Both the position numbers and the translations under genes were made by a program. Positions 29,746-37,685 of a stretch of DNA of 55,950 nucleotides are shown here, in pieces. Numbering within the stretch: the first letter of the stretch is position 1; every line of letters starts with the position of its first letter. Under the pieces are notes generated by a model. That model did not search any database. It was not told where the DNA came from and saw only the letters and a program-made list of their open reading frames with translations. This stretch comes from Spirochaetales bacterium (GTDB taxonomy: Bacteria > Spirochaetota > Spirochaetia > JAFGXN01), in contig JAFGXN010000041.1 of NCBI GenBank assembly GCA_016936615.1, positions 1 to 55,950 of the forward strand, read 5' to 3'.

Positions 29746-31344
29746 ATGCGTTTGCTATTTGTGTTTTTATTAGCCTGTGTTAGTTTTTCTTGCATGGTAG
29801 AGGAGACTGCTCCGCCAATTGATGATAGAAATTATTCTAGTGAGGAGCTTGATATACTGAAGAGTGCTGGACATATCAAGCCTAGTTCGAGACAGCTTGA
29901 GTGGCAAAAAGATGAATTGACAGCTTTTTTTCATTTCGGGATAAATACTTTTACTGGAAGAGAGTGGGGGAATGGAGAGGAAGATCCTAATCTTTTTCAG
30001 CCAAGTAATCTTGATACTGATCAGTGGATTAAGACTATCAAGGATGCTGGTTTTAAATTAGCAATTTTGACAGCAAAGCATCATGATGGATTTTGTCTGT
30101 GGCAGAGCGATTATACAGACCATGACCTTGGTTCTACTTCGTGGATGGATGGAAAAGGTGATGTTTTGAGAGATTTTGTAGATTCTTGTAGAAAATATGG
30201 GATTCGGGTTGGAGTCTATATCTCTCCATGGGATAGAAATCAATCTAGTTATGGAAGTGATGAGTATAATACCTATTTTAAGAATCAGTTGACCGAGGTT
30301 TTGGAGAATTATGGCCCATTTGATGAGGTTTGGTTTGATGGCGCTTGTGGTGAAGGTCCAAATGGAAAAAAGCAGATCTATGACTGGGAAGGTTATTATC
30401 GAATAATTCGTGAATTTGAGCAGCGATATAATAAGAATTGCGTTATTGCTGTCTCTGGTCCAGATGTGAGATGGGTTGGTAATGAGTCTGGCTTATCAAG
30501 ATTCAATGAGTGGAGTGTCTTACCGGTGCATACTCTCTCTCAGGATGATGTTCAGCAACAGTTTGAGGGGTATCATTTTGAGGATATTACTGACGAAGAG
30601 AGAGAATCTCTTGATTTAAAGAATATTTCTAGGGGAGATGGGACAGTCAAGGATTTAGGTAGTCGTTCTCAGATCATTTCATCTGTCAAGGGTGGGATGG
30701 ATTTAACTTGGTACCCTGCAGAGGCTGATGTCTCGATTAGACCAGGCTGGTTCTACCATTCTAGTCAGGACTCCAAGGTTAAGTCTTTGTCGCATCTGCT
30801 ACATATCTACTATTATTCTGTTGGTCGAAACAGTAACTTACTGCTTAATTTCCCTCCTGATAAGCGAGGACTAGTTCATGAGAATGATGCTTCGAGGATT
30901 AAGGAGTTTGGAGATGTAATTAGATCTACTTTTAAGAAAAATTTAGCCGAGGAAGCTTCGATTAGGTTAGTCTCAGGCCTCGCAGTTAGCCAAGAATTTT
31001 CTGAGAAAAATATAATCGATGGTGATCTGTTGACTTTTTTCAGAGCTGCAAGTGATTGTTACACTCCGAGCTTTGAGCTCTCTTTCGAATCTCCAGTTAC
31101 ATTTAATCGTGTAATGCTACAAGAGAACATCGCCGAGGGACAGCGTATTGAGCGCTGCGAAATAGAGTTTTTCGAAAATGGTTCGTGGGTCAATGCGACT
31201 ACCTTCGGTTCTGTTGGCTACAAGCGAATCTTAAAGACAAAAAAGATCACCACTGACAGGGTGAGAATTAAGATTATTCAATCAAGATCCTTCCCTGAGC
31301 TGGTAAACTTTGGATTGTTTCTTGCAGATCCACGGGATAGATAG
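29746..31344 (+). CDS. Alpha-L-fucosidase (GH29) lipoprotein with F5/8-type C-like C-terminal domain
   Basis: Lipobox SFSC; FHFGINTFTGREWGNGEEDP, LTAKHHDGFCLWQSDYTDHD, PFDEVWFDGACGEG (nucleophile Asp motif), NLLLNFPPDKRG. Confidence 0.92.
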   Translation: MRLLFVFLLACVSFSCMVEETAPPIDDRNYSSEELDILKSAGHIKPSSRQLEWQKDELTAFFHFGINTFTGREWGNGEEDPNLFQPSNLDTDQWIKTIKDAGFKLAILTAKHHDGFCLWQSDYTDHDLGSTSWMDGKGDVLRDFVDSCRKYGIRVGVYISPWDRNQSSYGSDEYNTYFKNQLTEVLENYGPFDEVWFDGACGEGPNGKKQIYDWEGYYRIIREFEQRYNKNCVIAVSGPDVRWVGNESGLSRFNEWSVLPVHTLSQDDVQQQFEGYHFEDITDEERESLDLKNISRGDGTVKDLGSRSQIISSVKGGMDLTWYPAEADVSIRPGWFYHSSQDSKVKSLSHLLHIYYYSVGRNSNLLLNFPPDKRGLVHENDASRIKEFGDVIRSTFKKNLAEEASIRLVSGLAVSQEFSEKNIIDGDLLTFFRAASDCYTPSFELSFESPVTFNRVMLQENIAEGQRIERCEIEFFENGSWVNATTFGSVGYKRILKTKKITTDRVRIKIIQSRSFPELVNFGLFLADPRDR

Positions 31345-31355
31345 TTATATTGTAG

Positions 31356-31396
31356 AAAAGGGGATTATTTCGTAAGATTAATTCCCTTTTTTTTAT
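31356..31396 (+). terminator. Intrinsic terminator
   Basis: AAAAGGGGATTA (31356-31367) / TAATTCCCTTTT (31379-31390), one G.T wobble, then TTTT. Confidence 0.85.
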
Positions 31397-31535
31397 GTGA
31401 GGATTTATGTCTTTTTTGCAAAGAGATTGTTTTTTTTATAAAAAAAATAAGATATTCTAGCTGAAAGGTTGTTATTTTTATCTCTACGTTTTAAAATGGG
31501 GAAAAATCAGATTTTATCTGAGTAAAGGATTTTTT

Positions 31536-32372
31536 ATGATTAGAGTAAATGATTTTGTAATTGATGTTTCTGAGTATCAGAATGCTTGTAATACATTTAT
31601 GATGCATGCGCAGAGAAGTGAAATGTCTGAAAATGAAAAAAATGCAATTGTTCAGCAGTTAATTGGTGCTAAATTGCTTTTAGAAGAGAGTAAGAAGGCT
31701 GGAGTTGAGGTTACTGAGGGTGAAGTTGAAGAGCTTGTTGCTCAGGTTAAGAGTCAGTTTCCTGATGGAGATGCGGCTTTTGAGTCTGCTATTGCTAGTA
31801 TTGGTGATACGTTAGATTCTTTCAAGGCTAAGTTGAAAGATGATGTGGGTATGCAGAAATTTTTGGATCAAGAGTTTTATTCAAAGATTGATATCTCTGC
31901 TGAAGATGCTAAGGATTTCTATTCAAAGAATCCTCAGATGTTCGAGTCTTCAGCGAAGGTTCAAGCATCTCATATCCTTGTTAAAGAGGAAGCTGAAGCT
32001 GTTGATTTGCAGAAACAACTAGCTGCGGGTGCGGATTTTGCTAAGCTTGCTGAGGAGAAATCTCTTTGCCCAAGCGGAAAATCTTCAGGTGGTGATTTAG
32101 GACTTTTTCAGAAAGGTCAAATGGTTCCAGAGTTTGATGAAGCTGTCTTCTCAATGGCAGTAGGTGAGGTTTCTGAACCTGTCAAGACTCAGTTTGGTTA
32201 CCATCTAATCAGCTTGACAGATAAACAAGAATCGTCTAATTATTCTTTTGATGAAGTTCAAAATGATCTGGTTAAGTATCTAAATCAGCAAGAGGCAGAA
32301 AAGAGGATAGCTACATTTGTTCAAGGTCTTATGGATCAGGCAAAGATTGTTGTAGATGAATCTTTGATGTAA
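31536..32372 (+). CDS. SurA/PpiC-type peptidylprolyl isomerase without obvious signal peptide
   Basis: Parvulin motif [14 protein letters not shown]...[41 protein letters not shown]. Confidence 0.92.
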   Translation: MIRVNDFVIDVSEYQNACNTFMMHAQRSEMSENEKNAIVQQLIGAKLLLEESKKAGVEVTEGEVEELVAQVKSQFPDGDAAFESAIASIGDTLDSFKAKLKDDVGMQKFLDQEFYSKIDISAEDAKDFYSKNPQMFESSAKVQASHILVKEEAEAVDLQKQLAAGADFAKLAEEKSLCPSGKSSGGDLGLFQKGQMVPEFDEAVFSMAVGEVSEPVKTQFGYHLISLTDKQESSNYSFDEVQNDLVKYLNQQEAEKRIATFVQGLMDQAKIVVDESLM

Positions 32373-32379
32373 TTTTATT

Positions 32380-32404
32380 GTGCCATAGGTTTGCCCTGTG
32401 GCAC
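32380..32404. terminator. Hairpin between convergent genes
   Basis: GTGCCATAGG (32380-32389) / CCTGTGGCAC (32395-32404); no long T tract. Confidence 0.55.
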
Positions 32405-33501
32405 TAGAATTCTTTGCTAGCCTTGAACCATATTCGGGTTTCGCTGAGGCCTTGACTGTCTAAAGAATTGAGCTTTGTAAGTGAGATTTTTTTAGTTTCA
32501 GCTGTTGTGTTAGCATTTATGAATGCTATATTGTTTGTCAAATCTATATTATTCTGTAATTCTAAGTTTTTATCAAATAGGTCAATTCCAATATTTTCTT
32601 TTTTTGTAGCAGAGAATAGAAACGGGCCTACTGCTATTGCTTGCTGGCGAGTTTTTGATTTTTTTATATCGTAGATAGTGTATGGTAGCTTGCAAAAATT
32701 AAGAAGAATTATGTTTTCACCTATTTTAAGGTCTGGAACAGTTATATAATTTGCCTTTTCGAATTGGCTACTTTCTTGCTCCCGTTTAGGTGGAATAAGT
32801 TCAGCATCATCAATCTTCTGGTTGTTAATCTCTAGGGTGTAACCTGCAGTCCAACCAGGAATTCTAAGAGTTATCTCATCAATTTCTTCAATAACATTTA
32901 TTTTGATTATAAATTTAAACTCGTTATTATAGCCATCATTCATTTCTATGGTAAAGTTCTCTCGCTCTATTTTGCATGGAAGGTAGTGCTTGACAATTAT
33001 TGAATTGTTAGACTCTTTTAGCGCTTCATCTTCGATTATTTGAGGAAGTTTGTCGATGAAAATTGAGTAATTGTTGAACATTATCCACTCTTTGAGGTCT
33101 GAGTAGAAGGCACTATCTGATTTTGCCGAGATAATATCGATAATCTCTATTGCGTTCAGAATAAACTCCTTGTACTCTTGTTCTATTTCAATATTTTTTG
33201 TAAAAAAGTTTAACTCAGAAAAAAGCGTGTATTTTATTATATTGTTTTTTAATCTCTTGTTAAAGTTATCGATTAAAGAGTCTATCCTTATCTCGGTTGT
33301 CTTATATCTTTGTAGTTCATTTTTTAGTAGCTTGGCATTTTTTATAAAAATATAATCTTCAAAACTTCTCATCTGTAAAAAATCCTTAGTAAAAAATTTG
33401 ATTTGTTGGAATAAAAGTCTTTCATTTTGACATTTTTTATTTTTTCCATAGAATAATAGTAGCATAATATTTATAATATGTCTGTATATTTTATTTGTCA
33501 T
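32404..33501 (-). CDS. Uncharacterised protein with GH127 (beta-L-arabinofuranosidase/DUF1680)-like C-terminal beta-sandwich; catalytic barrel not evident
   Basis: NNSIIVKHYLPCKIERENFTIEMNDGYNNEFKFIIKINV...ITLRIPGWTAGYTLEINNQKI...QQAIAVGPFLFSA matches the order of GH127 C-terminal motifs (LYxPS...LRIPGW...xxGPLVY). Confidence 0.5.
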   Translation of the reverse strand: MTNKIYRHIINIMLLLFYGKNKKCQNERLLFQQIKFFTKDFLQMRSFEDYIFIKNAKLLKNELQRYKTTEIRIDSLIDNFNKRLKNNIIKYTLFSELNFFTKNIEIEQEYKEFILNAIEIIDIISAKSDSAFYSDLKEWIMFNNYSIFIDKLPQIIEDEALKESNNSIIVKHYLPCKIERENFTIEMNDGYNNEFKFIIKINVIEEIDEITLRIPGWTAGYTLEINNQKIDDAELIPPKREQESSQFEKANYITVPDLKIGENIILLNFCKLPYTIYDIKKSKTRQQAIAVGPFLFSATKKENIGIDLFDKNLELQNNIDLTNNIAFINANTTAETKKISLTKLNSLDSQGLSETRIWFKASKEF

Positions 33502-33526
33502 TTATTGTTAAAAGATAGGAGATTTC

Positions 33527-35017
33527 ATGAGTAATACAACAATCTTTTGGTATGATTTAGAAACCTTCGGTAAGGATCCTCTTTTTGATCGTGTTGCCCA
33601 GTTTGCAGGTGTTCGAACAGATCTTGAATTGAATATAATTGGAGATCCTCTTGTTTTATATTGTAAGATTTCACCAGATTACATTCCTGATCCTCTTGCC
33701 TGTTTTATTACTGGTATAACTCCACAGGAGACACTTGAGAAGGGCTTGAATGAGTATGATTTTATAAAAAGGATTAATGACGAGTTCTCTGTTCCTGATA
33801 CAACTGTTGCTGGTTATAATAATATAAAATTCGATGATGAGTTTATAAGAAATTTACTTTTTCGCAATTTTTTCGATCCATACAGGCGGGAGTATGAGAA
33901 TAATAATGCACGCTGGGATTTATTAGATTTGGTAAGGGCTACACATGATTTGCGCCCTGATGGTATCAATTGGTACTACAATGAGGCTGGTGCTCCTTCG
34001 TTTAAATTAGATAAGTTGTCTATTTTGAATGGAATAGAGCATGATAATGCCCATGATGCCTTAGCTGATGTTTATGCCACTATTGAAATTGCTCGTTTGA
34101 TAAAGCAGACTAATGAAAATTTGTTTAACTACCATTTTTCAAATAGATATAAGTCTAATGTCAAACAGAAGATTGATTTCTATAATAAAGTTCCTTTTTT
34201 TTATACCTCTTCATTTCTTTCAAATGGAAAAGGCTGTAGCTCTATCTTAGTTCCTTTGACTACCGACCAGGTGAACAAGAATAACATAATTTGTTTTGAT
34301 CTTAGTAATGACCCTCAGCCAATTATTGATAACTCTGTTGCAGATCTAAAACGAATGGTCTTCTCGTCAGAATCAGATCTTAAGGCCTTGAAGTTAGAAC
34401 GTGTGAGATTTCAGACAGTCTCGATAAATAAGGCTCCATTTATTGGACCAGCAAATATATTAAAAGATGAAGAGGCAGCTAGAATCGGTTTAAATCTTCC
34501 ATTGTGTCGAGAACATTACAAAAAGATTAAAAATAATAAAGATCTTATTTTTAAAGTTACTTCAGTATTTTCAAATGATAAGGGGGCGGGTGCTCCTCTT
34601 GCTGAAGATCCAGATTTTTCAATCTATTCTGGGGGCTTTATTACCGATTCAGATAGACAGAGGTTGGAGTTTATTCATCAGAATATTGAAGAGCCTGAAA
34701 AAATTTTAACTACATCTATCAAATATGATGATAGTCGTTTGTATGAGATGCAGTGGCGTTTTGTTTGTCGGAATTTTCCCCATGTCTTATCTGGCGATGA
34801 AGCCTATCGATGGCGTAGTTTTTGTGCCTCAAGGGTGCTAATGCCTCCGAAAGACAGGACAGTGGATTTCCATTTTTATATGAGAAAGCTTGATGAGTAT
34901 CAGAACGACAAAGAGGCCTCTCCTGAGAAGTTGGAAATTATACGAAAATTGAAGTTATATGGAAAAAAAATCCAAGATGAGGTTTTAACCTTTGGACAGG
35001 GTGAACTTTTTGAATAA
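33527..35017 (+). CDS. sbcB: Exodeoxyribonuclease I
   Basis: FWYDLETFGKDPLFDRVAQFAGVRTD, NNIKFDDEFIRNLLFRNFFDPY, HDALADVYATI. Confidence 0.95.
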   Translation: MSNTTIFWYDLETFGKDPLFDRVAQFAGVRTDLELNIIGDPLVLYCKISPDYIPDPLACFITGITPQETLEKGLNEYDFIKRINDEFSVPDTTVAGYNNIKFDDEFIRNLLFRNFFDPYRREYENNNARWDLLDLVRATHDLRPDGINWYYNEAGAPSFKLDKLSILNGIEHDNAHDALADVYATIEIARLIKQTNENLFNYHFSNRYKSNVKQKIDFYNKVPFFYTSSFLSNGKGCSSILVPLTTDQVNKNNIICFDLSNDPQPIIDNSVADLKRMVFSSESDLKALKLERVRFQTVSINKAPFIGPANILKDEEAARIGLNLPLCREHYKKIKNNKDLIFKVTSVFSNDKGAGAPLAEDPDFSIYSGGFITDSDRQRLEFIHQNIEEPEKILTTSIKYDDSRLYEMQWRFVCRNFPHVLSGDEAYRWRSFCASRVLMPPKDRTVDFHFYMRKLDEYQNDKEASPEKLEIIRKLKLYGKKIQDEVLTFGQGELFE

Positions 35018-35022
35018 TAACC

Positions 35023-35049
35023 ATTATCATATCAAAAAAAAATGATAAT
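35023..35049. repeat. Inverted repeat ATTATCAT-N11-ATGATAAT between sbcB and the Lrp/AsnC gene
   Basis: 8-bp perfect arms at 35023-35030 and 35042-35049; could be a weak terminator or an operator. Confidence 0.6.
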
Positions 35050-35144
35050 ATATTTTTAATCTATATAAATTTACCTATTTGTCGGTTGAAATAAATCCAA
35101 AAAAACTGTATATTTGCAAGTGAGAAAACTATTCGGAGCTATTT

Positions 35145-35606
35145 ATGAACGATTTTGTTATTGATGATTTAGATAAAGAGATCATCAAGAGATTACAACT
35201 TAATGCTAGGCGATCTTTTCAAGAAATTGCAAAGGAGCTTAATGTTTCAGGTGGAACTATTCATGTTAGAGTGAATAAGTTAAAAGAGATGGGAATTTTT
35301 AAAGGTGCAAAGATTGTATTAGACTATGATAGTCTAGGTTATACTGTTGTTGCTTTCATAGGTATTAATTTGCATAATGCTTCTGATAATAAATATGTTA
35401 TCACTAAGCTGAAATCAATGAGCGAAGTCCTTGAAATTCATTACACAACTGGAAGTTATGGAATCTTCATTAAGGTTGCTGCAAAGAATACCAAAGATTT
35501 GCACAGATTTTTGGTAGAGAACTTACAATCTCTTTCTGAGATTCAGTCTACTGAGACATTGATTTCTTTAGATTGTCCAGTTGATAGAGATGTTCAGATG
35601 TTGTAA
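35145..35606 (+). CDS. Lrp/AsnC family transcriptional regulator
   Basis: LDKEIIKRLQLNARRSFQEIAKELNVSGGTIHVRVNKLKEMGIFKGAKIVLDYDSLGY. Confidence 0.95.
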   Translation: MNDFVIDDLDKEIIKRLQLNARRSFQEIAKELNVSGGTIHVRVNKLKEMGIFKGAKIVLDYDSLGYTVVAFIGINLHNASDNKYVITKLKSMSEVLEIHYTTGSYGIFIKVAAKNTKDLHRFLVENLQSLSEIQSTETLISLDCPVDRDVQML

Positions 35607-35610
35607 TTGT

Positions 35611-35648
35611 TTAAAGCCTTATACATTTTTTGTGTAAGGTTTTTTTAT
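35611..35648 (+). terminator. Intrinsic terminator after the Lrp/AsnC gene
   Basis: CCTTATACA...TGTGTAAGG followed by TTTTTTT. Confidence 0.85.
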
Positions 35649-35676
35649 ATAGAAAAGTCTTAATCTTTTTTTGCAC

Positions 35677-35704
35677 TTGACTTTTTTTTATAATTGTTTA
35701 AAAT
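35677..35704 (+). promoter_or_regulatory. Candidate promoter of the rimP-nusA operon (TTGACT-N16-TAAAAT)
   Basis: TTGACT 35677-35682, TAAAAT 35699-35704. Confidence 0.65.
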
Positions 35705-35731
35705 GAAAGTAAATAATGAATAACTTCCGTG

Positions 35732-35760
35732 AAAAGAAGTCTTTTGAGACTTCTTTTTTT
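35732..35760 (+). terminator. Terminator-like hairpin in the rimP-nusA leader (attenuator candidate)
   Basis: AAAAGAAGTCT (35732-35742) TTTG AGACTTCTTTT (35747-35757) then T-run. Confidence 0.75.
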
Positions 35761-35773
35761 TATAGGTGATTTT

Positions 35774-36226
35774 TTGGAAAGATTAGATAAGAGTTTAGAA
35801 ATTTTTAAGGTGGTGGCTCCAGTTGTAGAAGGGTTGGGGTTCAATATTGTAGATTTATCTCTTCGTCATGCGAGTGGTGTAAAGATGATCTCTTTGGTAG
35901 TGATTTCTTCTAATGGGGTTACTATAGATGATTGTTCTAATATTTCGAGAGCATTATTTGTTGAGCTAGAGCTTCTGTATGGCAGAGATCAGTTTTCGTT
36001 GGAAGTCTCATCGCCAGGATTAACAAGAAAAATAAGACATAGTGATGAGTTTTCTTTTTTTATTGGTTCGTCTGTTCGTGTTGTTTTGGATGGTGGCGAT
36101 ACAGTTGAGGGAGAGATTATAGAAGTCGCAGATTCAGGTATCTCTATCTGTGGGTTTGAAGATAAAATCAGCTTTGCTGATATAAAGAAAGCAAAATTAA
36201 TTTATAGTACAAAGGGAGGCAGATAA
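35774..36226 (+). CDS. rimP: Ribosome maturation factor RimP
   Basis: VVAPVVEGLGFNIVDLSLRHASGVKMISLVV, DDCSNISRALFVELE, LEVSSPGLTRKIR; likely TTG start at 35774 after AGGTGA; tracked GTG 35729 would translate the hairpin. Confidence 0.9.
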   Translation: MERLDKSLEIFKVVAPVVEGLGFNIVDLSLRHASGVKMISLVVISSNGVTIDDCSNISRALFVELELLYGRDQFSLEVSSPGLTRKIRHSDEFSFFIGSSVRVVLDGGDTVEGEIIEVADSGISICGFEDKISFADIKKAKLIYSTKGGR

Positions 36227-37668
36227 TGGCTGCTGGTCTTTATGAAGGAATAAAACAATTAGTTCAGGATATGGATATGCCTGAGGAATTAATCAAGAGC
36301 GCAATTGAAGAATTTTTGGTTGCAGCTTATAAAAGAACATTTAAGACTGCTGATAATGCAGTTGTAGTCTTTAGCGAAGATGGAAAAGAGGTTTCCTTGT
36401 TTGCAAAGAAGATAATTGTTGAGCATGATGAAGTCTATGAGGATGTAAAAGAGATTGACATTGAGGATGCCTTGGTATTGAACAAGGAGAGCGAGATTGG
36501 AGATGAAATTCTAATAGAGATCGATCCTAAAGAATTTGACAGAGCATCTATTCAGACTGCTAAACAGAGAGCAAAGCAGATTATTGGTGAAATTAAGAAG
36601 AACTCCTTGTATTCTGAATATAAACAGAAAGAGGGTGAGATGATTGTTGGATATTGTCAGAGAATTAAGAATGATAATATCTATGTAGATCTAGGCAAGT
36701 TTGAGGGTGTTTTATTAAAAAAATATCAATCTCCTCGTGAGATTTATAACGTCAATGATAGAATCAAGGCTCTTCTTTATGAAGTAAAGGCTGGAGATAA
36801 AGGTGTTCAGGTTGTACTGTCTCGAACTCATCCAGAATTTGTTCAGAAACTTTTTGAGCTTGAAGTTCCAGAGATATATGACCAAACTGTTGTGATTGAA
36901 AGGATTGTTAGAGATCCTGGCTATCGTACAAAGATGGCTGTCTCTTCTCGAAGAGATGATATTGATCCTGTTGGTGCTTGTGTTGGAATGAAAGGTGTTC
37001 GAATTCAGAGTGTCGTAAAGGAATTAGAGGGTGAAAAAGTCGATGTTCTTCAATATCATGAAGATCCTAAGACTTTTATCAAGAATGCTTTGCTTCCAGC
37101 TGAGATTGAGACTGTCTTTATTTTAGACGAAGATAAGAAGAACGCTCTAGTTGTTGTTAAAGAGTCTCAGCTTTCATTAGCAATCGGAAAGCAAGGTCAG
37201 AATGTACGATTAGCAAATCGTCTGGTTGATTGGAATATTGAAGTAAAGACAATTCAGCAATTTCAGGAGATGGATATTGCGTCAGAAAGCAAGAAAGCAG
37301 CTTTTGATTTGTTTGATAACAATGACTCATATGAAGATAATGATGAAATTGTCTCTATTAGAGAGTTGCCTGGTATTCCAGCTTACATTTGTGAAATTTT
37401 AGAGAATAATGATGTAAACCTTATTGAAACTGTTGTCAATATGGACGAAAATGATTTAAGGTTAATCAAGGGTCTCGGCGAAGAAGATATTGCTACTTTG
37501 CTAGAAATTATCAATGAGAATGTTGATATAATTGAAGAAGAAGAGTATGAGGATGATGAATATGAAGAAGAGTATTATTGTCCTGAATGTAATAGCGTAA
37601 TTAGTTTGGATATGACAACTTGTCCTAATTGTGGAGTTGGGATTAGTTTTGAAGAAGAGGAAGAATAA
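36226..37668 (+). CDS. nusA: Transcription termination/antitermination factor NusA with C-terminal zinc ribbon
   Basis: NusA N-terminal, S1, KH domains (SRTHPEFVQKLFELEVPEI, VGACVGMKGVRIQSVVKELEGEKVD); acidic linker then YYCPECNSVISLDMTTCPNCGVG. Confidence 0.96.
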   Translation: MAAGLYEGIKQLVQDMDMPEELIKSAIEEFLVAAYKRTFKTADNAVVVFSEDGKEVSLFAKKIIVEHDEVYEDVKEIDIEDALVLNKESEIGDEILIEIDPKEFDRASIQTAKQRAKQIIGEIKKNSLYSEYKQKEGEMIVGYCQRIKNDNIYVDLGKFEGVLLKKYQSPREIYNVNDRIKALLYEVKAGDKGVQVVLSRTHPEFVQKLFELEVPEIYDQTVVIERIVRDPGYRTKMAVSSRRDDIDPVGACVGMKGVRIQSVVKELEGEKVDVLQYHEDPKTFIKNALLPAEIETVFILDEDKKNALVVVKESQLSLAIGKQGQNVRLANRLVDWNIEVKTIQQFQEMDIASESKKAAFDLFDNNDSYEDNDEIVSIRELPGIPAYICEILENNDVNLIETVVNMDENDLRLIKGLGEEDIATLLEIINENVDIIEEEEYEDDEYEEEYYCPECNSVISLDMTTCPNCGVGISFEEEEE

Positions 37669-37685
37669 GGAGAGGATAGGTTTTA

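Noticed and set aside
35015-35049. Fur-box-like AT-rich sequence (ATAATAACCATTATCAT)
   Set aside because: Resemblance to the Fur consensus is partial and expected by chance at this AT content; only the perfect inverted repeat was retained as an observation.
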